This document shows positions 33,909 to 41,558 of a stretch of 64,000 bases of DNA, piece after piece. The stretch lies in the NCBI GenBank assembly GCA_035650475.1, contig DASRHP010000006.1, positions 1 to 64,000 of the forward strand, read 5' to 3'. This stretch comes from Candidatus Binataceae bacterium (GTDB taxonomy: Bacteria > Desulfobacterota > Binatia > Binatales > Binataceae). The position numbers and the translations under genes were made by a program. The notes under the pieces are model-generated. The model searched no databases and had not been told where the DNA came from. It was given only the letters and a program-made list of their open reading frames with translations. The first letter of the stretch is position 1. Each line of letters begins with the position of its first letter.

Positions 33909-35435
33909 GTGAAGCGCACGCCGTTCAAGAAACTGCTCGTCGCCAACCGCGGCGAGATCGCCCTGCGGATTATTCGCAGCGCCCGCCTGCTCGGCCTCGC
34001 CACCGTCGCGGTTTACTCCGAAGCCGACGCCGGTGCCGCCCACGTCGCCGCCGCCGACGACGCGCGGCCGATCGGTCCGCCCGAGGCGAGCCAGAGCTAT
34101 CTCAATATCGCGGCGATTATCGAGGCCGCGCGCGCGAGCGGCGCCGACGCGATCCATCCCGGCTATGGCTTCCTCTCCGAACGGCCGGAGTTCGCGCGCG
34201 CGGTCAGCGAGGCCGGGATGGTCTTCGTCGGTCCACCCGGCGAGGTGATGGCAACGCTGGGCGACAAGGTCGCCGCGCGCCGGCTTGCGGCTGAGGCTGG
34301 AGTGCCGGTGGTGCCGGGGCTTGAGACGGTCGAGCCGCGCGCGGCGCGCGAGTTTGCGGCGCGCGTCGGCTTTCCGCTCCTGGTCAAGGCGGCGGCCGGC
34401 GGCGGCGGGCGCGGGATGCGTCTGGTCGAGGCCGAGGCGCAGCTCGGCGAGGCGCTGGAGGCGGCGGCGCGCGAAGCCAAAGCGGCCTTCGGTGACGGCC
34501 GCGTCTTCCTCGAGAAGTACCTGGCCCGTCCGCGCCACATCGAAGTTCAGATTCTCGCCGACCATCTGGGCGGCGCGGTTGCACTGGGCGAGCGCGACTG
34601 CTCGATCCAGCGGCGCCATCAGAAGATCGTCGAGGAGTCGCCCGCGCCCGCGCTCGACGCTGCGGTGCGCGAGCGGATGATCGCGGCGGCGCTCCGGGTC
34701 GCGCGCGCCGCCGGCTACCGCAACGCGGGTACGATAGAATTCCTGGTTGACGGCGGCGAGTTCTACTTCCTCGAGGCAAACACGCGATTGCAGGTCGAGC
34801 ATCCGGTGACCGAGATGCGTTTCGGATGCGACCTGGTGGCTGAGCAGCTCCGAATCGCGATGGGCGAGCGGGTGCGCCAACCGCAGTCGCCGCGCGGCGC
34901 CGCGATCGAGTGCCGGATTTACGCCGAAGACGCCGAACACGGCTTCCGTCCGGCCAGCGGTGAGGTGCTCTACCTCAACCTGCCCGCCGGGCCTGGCGTG
35001 CGCGTGGATACCCATCTCGCGCTCGGCGCGCCGGTCACCGCGTTCTACGACGGCCTGCTGGGCAAGCTCGTATGCTGGGGCGAGGACCGCGAGCAGGCGC
35101 GCGCGCGGGCGGCGGTCGCGCTGGGCGAGTTCACGCTTTTGGGTGTGACCCATAGCGCGGCCTTCCTGCGCGACGTAATCGCAAGCGAGCAGTTCCGCGA
35201 CGCTCGACTCTCGACCCATTTCCTCGACGAGTTCTTTCCGCGATGGGCGCCGGGCGACGAAGCGATCGACGAGTTGCTGGTCGCCGCCGCGCTCGCCGGC
35301 GCGGGCGCGCTCGGCGCGACGCCCGCGCAGCGGCCGCCGCAGCGCGGCGGATCCGTCAACGGCGCGCGACCCGCGCCCGCTGGCCGCTCGCCGTGGAACG
35401 AGCTTGTGGGTTTCGAACCGTGGGGGCGGCGATGA
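33909..35435 (+). CDS. Biotin carboxylase subunit (acyl-CoA carboxylase type)
   Basis: The 508-residue protein starts at GTG 33909 with KKLLVANRGEIALRIIRSA. It holds the biotin carboxylase N-domain, the ATP-grasp (VKAAAGGGGRGMRLV, EKYLARPRHIEVQIL, GERDCSIQRRHQKIVEESP, FLEANTRLQVEHPVTEM) and the C-domain (IECRIYAEDAEHGFRPASG). A frame extended upstream is not protein-like. It carboxylates biotin on the carrier, using ATP and bicarbonate. Its stop overlaps the next gene's start (ATGA), so the carrier is coupled. A carboxyltransferase is not in the window, so the acyl substrate is open. Confidence 0.93.
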   Translation: MKRTPFKKLLVANRGEIALRIIRSARLLGLATVAVYSEADAGAAHVAAADDARPIGPPEASQSYLNIAAIIEAARASGADAIHPGYGFLSERPEFARAVSEAGMVFVGPPGEVMATLGDKVAARRLAAEAGVPVVPGLETVEPRAAREFAARVGFPLLVKAAAGGGGRGMRLVEAEAQLGEALEAAAREAKAAFGDGRVFLEKYLARPRHIEVQILADHLGGAVALGERDCSIQRRHQKIVEESPAPALDAAVRERMIAAALRVARAAGYRNAGTIEFLVDGGEFYFLEANTRLQVEHPVTEMRFGCDLVAEQLRIAMGERVRQPQSPRGAAIECRIYAEDAEHGFRPASGEVLYLNLPAGPGVRVDTHLALGAPVTAFYDGLLGKLVCWGEDREQARARAAVALGEFTLLGVTHSAAFLRDVIASEQFRDARLSTHFLDEFFPRWAPGDEAIDELLVAAALAGAGALGATPAQRPPQRGGSVNGARPAPAGRSPWNELVGFEPWGRR

Positions 35436-35965
35436 GGCTCAGGCGTCAGGGCGACGCGCGAGAGTTCGACCTCGAGCTGCTTGCGCATGAAGCGGGCGAG
35501 GCCCGTATTACGATCGACGGCCGCGAGGTCAACGCCGCGCTGACGCCGCTGCCCGACGGGAGTGTCGTGATCGCGATCGACGGGCGGCGGGTGCGCGTCG
35601 CCGGCGCGCGGCGGCGCGGCGCGGTGATGGCGGCGGCGGGTCCGTTCGCCGTCGAGTTTGTCGCGCTCGAGGAACGGGTAGGCCATCGCACGGGCGGTCT
35701 TGCGGCGCCAGAAGTCGACGCGCCGATGCCGGGCAAGGTGCTCAAGGTGCTGGTCAACGAGGGGCAGGCGGTCGAAGCGGGCGACGCGCTGCTCGTGCTC
35801 GAAGCGATGAAGATGGAGACGACGCTGTACGCGGAAAGCCCGGCGATCGTGCGCAAGATCTGCGTTGCGCCGGGGCAGATGGTCGATCACGGCGCGCGGC
35901 TGATCGAGCTCAGTCCGGCGGCGGTACCGGCCACACCGCCCGAATCGCCGATTCCAGAGCAGTGA
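35432..35965 (+). CDS. Biotin carboxyl carrier subunit
   Basis: The 177-residue protein ends with a biotinyl-lipoyl domain: VDAPMPGKVLKVLVNEGQAVEAGDALLVLEAMKMETTLYAE, with Lys in EAMKM as the biotin attachment site. The N-terminal half is a beta domain of MCC/PCC-type carriers (RLRRQGDAREFDLELLAHEAGEARITIDGREV). It starts at ATG 35432 inside the biotin carboxylase stop. Its last 56 bases overlap an opposite-strand frame (35910-36146). Confidence 0.92.
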   Translation: MRLRRQGDAREFDLELLAHEAGEARITIDGREVNAALTPLPDGSVVIAIDGRRVRVAGARRRGAVMAAAGPFAVEFVALEERVGHRTGGLAAPEVDAPMPGKVLKVLVNEGQAVEAGDALLVLEAMKMETTLYAESPAIVRKICVAPGQMVDHGARLIELSPAAVPATPPESPIPEQ

Positions 35966-36146
35966 GCCACTGCTCGAAGTCGGCCTCGCGCTCGACGCTT
36001 ATCTCCAGCTTGGCCGGGCCGAGGCGGCGCACGCCGCCCGGATGCGCCGGGCGCAGCGGGATCACCAGCGCCTCGCGCGAGATGCCGAGGGCGTCGGTTA
36101 TCGCGAAGATGCGCTCGATTTCCGCCAGTCCGACTGCCTTGACCAA
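35910..36146 (-). CDS. Small protein of unknown function, overlaps carrier gene
   Basis: The 78-residue frame reads MVKAVGLAEIERIFAITDAL, then RPAHPGGVRRLGPAKLEISVEREADFEQWLTALESAIRAVW. It has a plausible helical and beta composition and amphipathic C-terminus, unlike the arginine-rich nonsense of most antisense frames here. The 56-base tail-to-tail overlap with the biotin carrier counts against it slightly. No family recognised. Confidence 0.45.
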   Translation of the reverse strand: MVKAVGLAEIERIFAITDALGISREALVIPLRPAHPGGVRRLGPAKLEISVEREADFEQWLTALESAIRAVWPVPPPD

Positions 36147-36241
36147 GGTTGCCTCCGTCGGCCGCTGCGGCCGCCCCTCTTTACATAGAGCCCGGCTCGC
36201 CTAAGCTCAACGTTATGGGGCCCGGCCCCGCGGAGGACGCT

Positions 36242-36445
36242 GTGTTCGGCACGATCAAGAAGATAATCAAGGACAAGGGCTTCGGCTTCATCACCCCCGA
36301 CGACGGCACCGACGAGGTCTTCTTTCATCGCTCGCGCCTTTCGCCCAAGGTTTACTTCGAGGATTTGCGCGAAGGCGACGAAGTGCAGTTCGACGTACGC
36401 CCCGGCGAGAAGGGCCCGCAGGCCTTCAACCTGCGCCCGCGCTGA
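36242..36445 (+). CDS. Cold-shock domain protein
   Basis: The 67-residue protein, the usual CSP length, has FGTIKKIIKDKGFGFITPDDGTDEVFFHRS with RNP1 (KGFGFI) and RNP2 (VFFHRS), then GDEVQFDVRPGEKGPQAFNL. I take GTG 36242 because GGAGGA lies eight bases before it and the length is then exactly right; ATG 36215 is an alternative. It binds single-stranded RNA and DNA and aids folding and translation at low temperature. Confidence 0.9.
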   Translation: MFGTIKKIIKDKGFGFITPDDGTDEVFFHRSRLSPKVYFEDLREGDEVQFDVRPGEKGPQAFNLRPR

Positions 36446-36556
36446 GCGCACACCGAAGCCAGGGAAGCTTTGCGGGCAGGGCGCGGCGTACGGCTGGAAG
36501 ACTTGCCGTCGCAAGGCGTGCGTTCGGCCGCGGAGGCGACGGGGCCGGCCGCGCGA

Positions 36557-36565
36557 TGATATAAT
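36557..36565 (+). promoter_or_regulatory. Extended -10 promoter directly before moaB
   Basis: TGATATAAT is a perfect extended -10 element (TGn followed by TATAAT). The last T is at 36565 and the GTG start at 36572, so transcription should begin at or within a base or two of the start codon, implying a leaderless message. No good -35 hexamer is seen, as is common for extended -10 promoters. Confidence 0.55.
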
Positions 36566-36571
36566 CTGCGC

Positions 36572-37072
36572 GTGTCCGTCGAGCAACATCATCGCCACGC
36601 GGGCCACAAAAGCCTCAAGGTCGGGGTCCTGACCGCGAGCGATACGCGCAGCCCCGAGACCGACGAGAGCGGGCGGCTTATCCGCAAGATGCTCGCCGCC
36701 GCGGGCCATCGGGTGGAGTACTATGAGGTTCTGCCCGACGACCCCGCGCGCATCCGCGCCGCCCTGCTCGACAAGCTCGCGCAGCTCGACGCGATCATCG
36801 TCAACGGCGGCACCGGGATTTCCGCGCGCGACTCGACGATCGAGGCCGTGCGTACGCTGCTCGACAAGGAGCTGGAGGGCTTCGGCGAGCTTTTTCGCTA
36901 CCTCTCCTACCAGGAGATCGGACCGGCGGCGATCCTGAGCCGGGCGCTGGCAGGAGTCGCGATGGGCAAGATCGTCGTTTCGCTGCCGGGCGCGCCCGAG
37001 GCCTGCCGGCTCGCGATGGAGAAGCTGCTCATTCCCGAGCTCGCCCATATGGCGCACCTGCTCAAACTTTGA
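36572..37072 (+). CDS. moaB: Molybdopterin adenylyl/biosynthesis protein MoaB/MogA family
   Basis: The 166-residue protein has SLKVGVLTASDTRSPETDESG, LIRKMLAAAGHRVEYYEVLPDDP, AIIVNGGTGISARDSTIEAV, ELFRYLSYQEIGPAAILSRALAGV and KIVVSLPGAPEACRLAM, all marks of the MoaB/MogA fold that binds molybdopterin. It starts with GTG, directly behind an extended -10 promoter. It precedes the MoaD-MoaE fusion by 23 bases and so belongs to a molybdenum cofactor operon. Confidence 0.9.
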   Translation: MSVEQHHRHAGHKSLKVGVLTASDTRSPETDESGRLIRKMLAAAGHRVEYYEVLPDDPARIRAALLDKLAQLDAIIVNGGTGISARDSTIEAVRTLLDKELEGFGELFRYLSYQEIGPAAILSRALAGVAMGKIVVSLPGAPEACRLAMEKLLIPELAHMAHLLKL

Positions 37073-37095
37073 TGACCCGCTGAAGGGCGGCCGCA

Positions 37096-37815
37096 ATGAA
37101 CCGGGTGACGATAAAATTGTTCGCGACGCTGCGCGAGCGCGCGGGCGCGTCTGAGCTGAGCCGCGAGTTTCCCGATGGTGCGACAGTGGCCGAGATCTGG
37201 CGCAGCCTCGGCGAGGAATTTCCCGCTCTGAGCGGCCATCGCGACACCGTTGGCTTTGCGGTCAATCACGAGTATGTGCAGGGCGACTATCGCCCGCGCG
37301 CCGGCGATGAGATCGCATTCATCCCGCCGGTCAGCGGCGGCGCGGGCGCGGACGGCGACGCACCTTGGCTCGGCCCGATCACGATCGGCCGCGAACCAAT
37401 CGATGTCGCGGCGTTGGAGCGGGCGGTGGCCGACGCGCGCGCCGGCGCGATCGTGACCTTCGCCGGCACCACCCGCGAGGAAAATGCGGGCCGCCGCGTG
37501 ATCCGGCTCGAGTACGAGGCCTACGAACCGATGGCGCTGAGCGAGATGCGCCGGCTGGCGCAACAGGCGGGCGAGCGATGGCGGATCGTGCGGGTCGCGA
37601 TCGCGCATCGTATCGGCCTGGTCAGTATCGGCGAGACCTCGGTCGCCATCGCGGTCTCGGCGGCGCATCGCAGCGAGGCCTTCGAAGCCTGCCGCTTCGC
37701 GATCGACCGGCTCAAAGAGATCGTGCCGATCTGGAAGAAGGAATACTTCGAGGGCGGCGAAGTGTGGGTCGGATGCCAGACTTCGCATCCGCCGGCCCCC
37801 AGCCACCGCCACTGA
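37096..37815 (+). CDS. MoaD-MoaE fusion (molybdopterin synthase)
   Basis: Residues 1-~82 are MoaD (VTIKLFATLRERAGASELS, GDEIAFIPPVSGG), whose C-terminal Gly-Gly (81-82) would normally be free and thiocarboxylated. Residues ~92-239 are MoaE (LGPITIGREPIDVAALERAV, GAIVTFAGTTREENAGRRV, LEYEAYEPMALSEM, IAHRIGLVSIGETSVAIAVSA, IVPIWKKEYFEGGEVWVG), with the catalytic lysines present. In Mycobacterium, MoaX has the same order and must be cleaved after the Gly-Gly to work. The linker AGADGDAPW is short. MoaB is immediately upstream. Confidence 0.92.
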   Translation: MNRVTIKLFATLRERAGASELSREFPDGATVAEIWRSLGEEFPALSGHRDTVGFAVNHEYVQGDYRPRAGDEIAFIPPVSGGAGADGDAPWLGPITIGREPIDVAALERAVADARAGAIVTFAGTTREENAGRRVIRLEYEAYEPMALSEMRRLAQQAGERWRIVRVAIAHRIGLVSIGETSVAIAVSAAHRSEAFEACRFAIDRLKEIVPIWKKEYFEGGEVWVGCQTSHPPAPSHRH

Positions 37816-37871
37816 ACCGTCCGCCGGCCAAGTTGACCGATCGGCCAGCTTCGGCTAATCAGGAACGCTGA

Positions 37872-38810
37872 ATGTCCCTCGCTGAAAACCAGGTCGAAAA
37901 AATAATCCTCGCCGAGCCGCGCGGCTTTTGTGCGGGCGTCGATCGCGCGGTCGAGGCAGTGCGCAGCGCGCTGCGCACCTATGGCCGTCCGCTCTACGTT
38001 CGCCATCAGATCGTGCACAATCGCTTCGTGCTCGAAGCGCTCGAAGAGGAGGGCGCGGTCTTCGTCGAAGACCTCGCCGAGGTGCCCGAGGGCCAGCGCG
38101 TGATTTTCAGCGCTCACGGCGTCGCACCCAGTGAATGGGACCGCGCCCGCGCGCGCGGCCTGCGCGTGATCGACGCCACCTGCCCGCTGGTCACCAAGGT
38201 CCATCTCGAAGTCCAACGCTTCGCGCGTGAGGGGCACACGATCATCCTGGTCGGCCACGCCGGCCACGAAGAGGTCAAGGGCACGCTCGGCGTCGCGCCC
38301 GGCGTGCTCCTGGTGGGCAGCGTTGCCGAGGCCGAGAGGGTCGAGGTTCCAGACCCATCGCGGGTCGCGGCGGTGACCCAGACCACGCTCAGCGTGGACG
38401 ACACGCGCGAGATCATAGACGCGCTCAAGCGGCGCTTCCCCGCGATGACCACGCCGAAGACCGACGACATCTGCTACGCAACCCAGAACCGGCAGAACGC
38501 GGTCAAGGAACTGGTCGGGCTAAGCGACGCCATCCTGGTGGTCGGCTCGCGCCAGAGCTCGAACGCCAACCGCCTGGTCGAGGTCGCGCGGATGCGCGGG
38601 GCGCGCGCCTTCCTGGTCGACTCGCTAGCCGACGTGCGGCCGGAGATGCTCGAAGGCGTGAGCGCGCTGGGCGTCACTGCCAGCGCGTCGTCGCCGGAGT
38701 GGCTGGTCGAGGAGATTATCGGCGCCTTCGCGAAGAACGGCGCCTCGGTCGAACTGATGAGCGTGGCCAAGGAGCGGGTGCACTTCCCGCTGCCGATGCC
38801 GGCTGACTAG
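37872..38810 (+). CDS. ispH: 4-hydroxy-3-methylbut-2-enyl diphosphate reductase
   Basis: The 312-residue protein is IspH/LytB: EPRGFCAGVDRAVEAV (first Fe-S Cys), FSAHGVAPSEW, IDATCPLVTKVH (second Cys), ILVGHAGHEEVKGTLG, DDICYATQNRQNAVKEL (third Cys region) and TASASSPEWLVEEII. It catalyses the last step of the MEP pathway to IPP and DMAPP. It follows the Moa fusion by 57 bases. The deoxynucleoside kinase follows after a GC-rich gap that can form a hairpin. Confidence 0.96.
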   Translation: MSLAENQVEKIILAEPRGFCAGVDRAVEAVRSALRTYGRPLYVRHQIVHNRFVLEALEEEGAVFVEDLAEVPEGQRVIFSAHGVAPSEWDRARARGLRVIDATCPLVTKVHLEVQRFAREGHTIILVGHAGHEEVKGTLGVAPGVLLVGSVAEAERVEVPDPSRVAAVTQTTLSVDDTREIIDALKRRFPAMTTPKTDDICYATQNRQNAVKELVGLSDAILVVGSRQSSNANRLVEVARMRGARAFLVDSLADVRPEMLEGVSALGVTASASSPEWLVEEIIGAFAKNGASVELMSVAKERVHFPLPMPAD

Positions 38811-38820
38811 CGCGCGCAAC

Positions 38821-38838
38821 GGCGGCGCCTCCGCCGCC
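38821..38838. terminator. GC hairpin after ispH
   Basis: GGCGGCG (38821-38827) pairs with CGCCGCC (38832-38838) around loop CCTC, ten bases after the ispH stop. There is no T-run. It may slow or end transcription before the kinase gene. Confidence 0.35.
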
Positions 38839-38912
38839 GGGAACGGCGGTTCGGATCAGGCGGAACCCATCCCACGCGCGGAGGGGGGAGCGGTTCGTCG
38901 AGCGGCGGCCCG

Positions 38913-39554
38913 ATGAGGCGGCGCGGCGGCTATATCGCGATCGAGGGCCCGATCGGCGTCGGCAAGACCAGCCTCGCGCACGCGCTGGGGCTACGGCTCG
39001 GCGCGCGGATCGTGCTCGAAGACACCGACTCCAACCCGTTTCTCGCCCGCTTCTACCAGGACTCTGAAAAGTACGCCTTCCCGGTCCAGCTCTACTTCCT
39101 GCTGACCCGCTACAATCAGCAGCGCCAGCTCGCCCAGCAGGATCTTTTCGCGCAGGCCACGGTCAGCGACTACCTCCTTGCCAAGGACCGCATCTTCGCC
39201 CGCCTCAATCTCAGCCCCGACGAGCTCGCGCTCTATGAGGGCGTCTATCGGTTGCTCGACGAGCGGATCGCGAAGCCCGACCTGGTGGTCTATATCCGCG
39301 CCGGCGTCGAGGTCCTGGCCGAGCGGCTGCGCAAGCGCAACCGTTCCTTCGAGCGCCACATCAGCATGGAGTATCTCGAACGGGTCTCCGCCGCCTACCG
39401 CGACTTCTTCTTCTATTACGACGAGACGCCCCTGCTGGTGGTCGACACTTCAGAGATCGATTTCGTGGCCGAGCCCGGCGACCTCGACGACCTGATGCGC
39501 GAGATCGACCGCACAGGGGCGGGCACGCAGTACTACGTCCCGCGCAAGCGCTAG
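38913..39554 (+). CDS. Deoxynucleoside kinase family protein
   Basis: The 213-residue P-loop kinase starts GGYIAIEGPIGVGKTSLAHAL with Walker A (EGPIGVGKTS) at about 10-19, then EDTDSNPFLARFYQD, FLLTRYNQQRQLA, ATVSDYLLAKDRIFARLNL (the DRS-like site is DRIF) and DLVVYIRAGVEVLAERLRKRNRSFERHISMEYLERVSAAYRDFFF. These fit deoxyguanosine/deoxyadenosine kinases of bacteria. It phosphorylates deoxynucleosides for salvage. Its end overlaps the convergent pterin dehydratase by four bases. Confidence 0.9.
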   Translation: MRRRGGYIAIEGPIGVGKTSLAHALGLRLGARIVLEDTDSNPFLARFYQDSEKYAFPVQLYFLLTRYNQQRQLAQQDLFAQATVSDYLLAKDRIFARLNLSPDELALYEGVYRLLDERIAKPDLVVYIRAGVEVLAERLRKRNRSFERHISMEYLERVSAAYRDFFFYYDETPLLVVDTSEIDFVAEPGDLDDLMREIDRTGAGTQYYVPRKR

Positions 39555-39847
39555 GCGCCGTGTGCGGCCCGAAACGCGTCCTCGATCTGCGCGGCCAGGC
39601 GCAGATCCTTCTCCGTCACGCCGCCCTCGCTGTGAGTCGAGCAGCTGAACGTAATCCGGGTGTAGTTGATCTGCACGTCCGGATGGTGGTCAATGGCCTC
39701 GGCCATCTCCGCCACCCGGTTGAGGAAGCGGATCCCGTCCATGAATTCGTTGAAGCGGTAGAGCTTGCGGATGGCGTTGTCCTTGAACTCCCATCCGGGC
39801 AGCGCGCCAAGCCGCCGCTCGATCTCGGCCGTCTGGAGCTTCGCCAT
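39551..39847 (-). CDS. Pterin-4a-carbinolamine dehydratase
   Basis: The 98-residue protein matches PCD/DCoH: EIERRLGALPGWEFKDNAIRKLYRFNEFMDGIRFLNRVAEMAEAIDHHPDVQINYTRITFSCSTHSEGGVTEKDLRLAAQID. The HHPD segment supplies the catalytic histidines. It recycles 4a-hydroxytetrahydropterin made by aromatic amino acid hydroxylases, or assists Moco metabolism in some bacteria. ATG 39847 follows GAGGAGGCCCCCT. No hydroxylase is adjacent. Confidence 0.92.
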   Translation of the reverse strand: MAKLQTAEIERRLGALPGWEFKDNAIRKLYRFNEFMDGIRFLNRVAEMAEAIDHHPDVQINYTRITFSCSTHSEGGVTEKDLRLAAQIEDAFRAAHGA

Positions 39848-40007
39848 AGGGGGCCTCCTCGGTTTGCGCGTCGGGCCGCGGCGGCCGGATGCGCCGCGTC
39901 CTTGCGCAAGGGCTCCACCCCATATTAGACAACACCCGCACCGCCGACGCGCAACCGGCGGCCCCATGCTCGGGGCCGGCCGCGGCGGAGCTCTCGGGAG
40001 ATGCGTG

Positions 40008-40469
40008 ATGAAACAGCGCGACGCTATAAGGATGACGCCCGAGGAGGCGTGGGCCTACCTCAGGGCGCATCACAACTGCGCGCTGGCGACCAACGGCCAC
40101 GATGGTTATCCGCACGTCGTTGCCATGTGGTATACGGTCAGCGACGGTGCGGTCGTGATGACGAGCTACGCCAAGGCGCAAAAGATCCGCAACCTGCGCC
40201 GCGACCCGCGCGCCACCGTGCTGGTCGAGAGCGGCCACAAGTACAAGGAGCTGCGCGGCGTGATGGTGCGCGGACGGGTCGAACTGGTCGAGGGGCCGGA
40301 GGCAGTGAACGAGGTCCTGCGCCTGGTCGGCGCCGATCCGGAGCGTCCGGGCGAGGTGCCGCGACGCAATGAAGCGGCGATCCGGCGTGCGCAGAAGCGG
40401 ATCGTGATCCGGCTCCGACCCGAGCGCTGGGCGAGCTGGGACCATTCGAGGATCGTGGGCGATTACTGA
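40008..40469 (+). CDS. PPOX-class flavin/F420-binding protein
   Basis: The 153-residue protein is a split-barrel PNPOx-type: MTPEEAWAYLRAHHNCALATNGHDGYPHVVAMWYTVSDGAVVMTSYAKAQKIRNLRRDPRATVLVESG, then YKELRGVMVRGRVELVEG. The pattern NCALATNGHDGYPHV is the conserved start of TIGR-type PPOX F420-dependent proteins. ATG 40008 follows CGGGAGATGCGTG. It probably acts as an F420 or FMN oxidoreductase on small substrates; the LLM enzymes in this window suggest F420 use. Function inferred. Confidence 0.82.
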   Translation: MKQRDAIRMTPEEAWAYLRAHHNCALATNGHDGYPHVVAMWYTVSDGAVVMTSYAKAQKIRNLRRDPRATVLVESGHKYKELRGVMVRGRVELVEGPEAVNEVLRLVGADPERPGEVPRRNEAAIRRAQKRIVIRLRPERWASWDHSRIVGDY

Positions 40470-40547
40470 CATCTTCTGAGTGGGTATGGAATCGGCTGCG
40501 CCGGCGCGCCGCCGCACGAACAAACCCGAAATACAAGGAAATCCGCG

Positions 40548-40997
40548 ATGGCGAACAAGTACGTGACCGACGAGGTCCGAAAGCAGATCGGCAGCCAAAC
40601 CGAGCCGCGCGTGGTCGAGATCGAGCGTGGCGCGATCCGCCGCTTCGCCCAGGCGATCGGCGACCCCAATCCGCTGTTCAACGACGAAGCGGCCGCGCGC
40701 AAGACGCGCTTCGGCGGAATGATCGCGCCGCCCACCTTCTGCCGTTCGCTGGGCGGCGAAATCCCCGACATCAAGATCGACATGCCCGAGTTCCGCGGAC
40801 TCGACGGCGGCTCGGAGTGGGAATATTTCGAACCGATCCGACCGGGCGACCGAATCACCGTGGTCTCGAAGATCGCGGACATCCGCGAAAGCGCCGGGCG
40901 GCTCGGCCCGATGGTCTTCATCGTGGTCGAGCACAGCTACACCAACCAGTTCGGCGAGCTCTGCGCGCTCCAGCGCTCGACCGTGATCCGCTACTGA
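40548..40997 (+). CDS. MaoC-like hydratase, N-terminal-type half
   Basis: The 149-residue protein has a hot-dog fold of the FAS1-type dehydratase: IERGAIRRFAQAIGDPNPLFND, GMIAPPTFCRSLGGEIPDI, EFRGLDGGSEWEYFEPIRPGDRITVVSKIAD, RSTVIRY. It lacks the full D-x-x-x-x-H hydratase motif expected in its partner. It is followed by a catalytic MaoC gene 32 bases on, so the pair should form a heteromeric enoyl-CoA/ACP hydratase like HadAB or ChsH1H2. No Asn/Asp swap is apparent. Confidence 0.85.
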   Translation: MANKYVTDEVRKQIGSQTEPRVVEIERGAIRRFAQAIGDPNPLFNDEAAARKTRFGGMIAPPTFCRSLGGEIPDIKIDMPEFRGLDGGSEWEYFEPIRPGDRITVVSKIADIRESAGRLGPMVFIVVEHSYTNQFGELCALQRSTVIRY

Positions 40998-41029
40998 GCT
41001 GGCGCGGGCGCGCGAGGGAGGAATCTAAG

Positions 41030-41467
41030 ATGGCGAAGCAAACGTACTGGGAAGATGTCGAAGTCGGCAGCGAAGTTCCGGCGCTGGAGAAGAATCCGAC
41101 TACCCAGCAGCTCGTCAAGTACGCGGGGGCTTCCGGCGATTTCTACCAGATCCACTACGACAAGGACTTCGCGCTCAAGAACAACCTGCCCGGCGTGATC
41201 CTGCACGGCGCGCTCAAGAACGGCTTCCTGGCCCAGATGATGACCGATTTCGCCGGCACCGGCGGATGGCTGCGCAGGCTCGCGGTGCAGTATCGCGGGA
41301 TGGACCTGCCCGGCTCCAAGGTCGTGTGCAGGGGCAAGGTGACAAAGAAGTACGCGCAGGGCAACGACCACATGGTTGACTGCGAGATCTGGCTGGAGAA
41401 CGCCAAGGGCGAGAAGACCACCTTGGGCAGTGCGACCGTGATCCTGCCCGTCCGCGCCGCCCATTGA
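41030..41467 (+). CDS. MaoC-like hydratase, catalytic half
   Basis: The 145-residue hot-dog protein has YWEDVEVGSEVPALEKNPTTQQLVKYAGASGDFYQIHYD with the catalytic Asp and His of hydratase 2 (GDFYQIHYD), then VILHGALKNGFLAQMMTDF. ATG 41030 follows GGGAGGAATCTAAG, 32 bases after the upstream half. Together the two halves probably hydrate 2-enoyl-CoA thioesters in fatty-acid or steroid-like degradation. Confidence 0.88.
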   Translation: MAKQTYWEDVEVGSEVPALEKNPTTQQLVKYAGASGDFYQIHYDKDFALKNNLPGVILHGALKNGFLAQMMTDFAGTGGWLRRLAVQYRGMDLPGSKVVCRGKVTKKYAQGNDHMVDCEIWLENAKGEKTTLGSATVILPVRAAH

Positions 41468-41558
41468 GCGTCGGAAGCGCCGCCCGCCTATCCCGTCTGC
41501 GGCGCACAGGGCATACAATCTCAGCGAGCCCTGCGGCCGGAGGGCAGTTGAGGTCGCG

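Noticed and set aside
33654..35219. Long open frame antisense to the biotin carboxylase.
   Set aside because: It reads only as a mirror of the ATP-grasp gene, with Arg/Gly/Leu-rich composition and no start signal.
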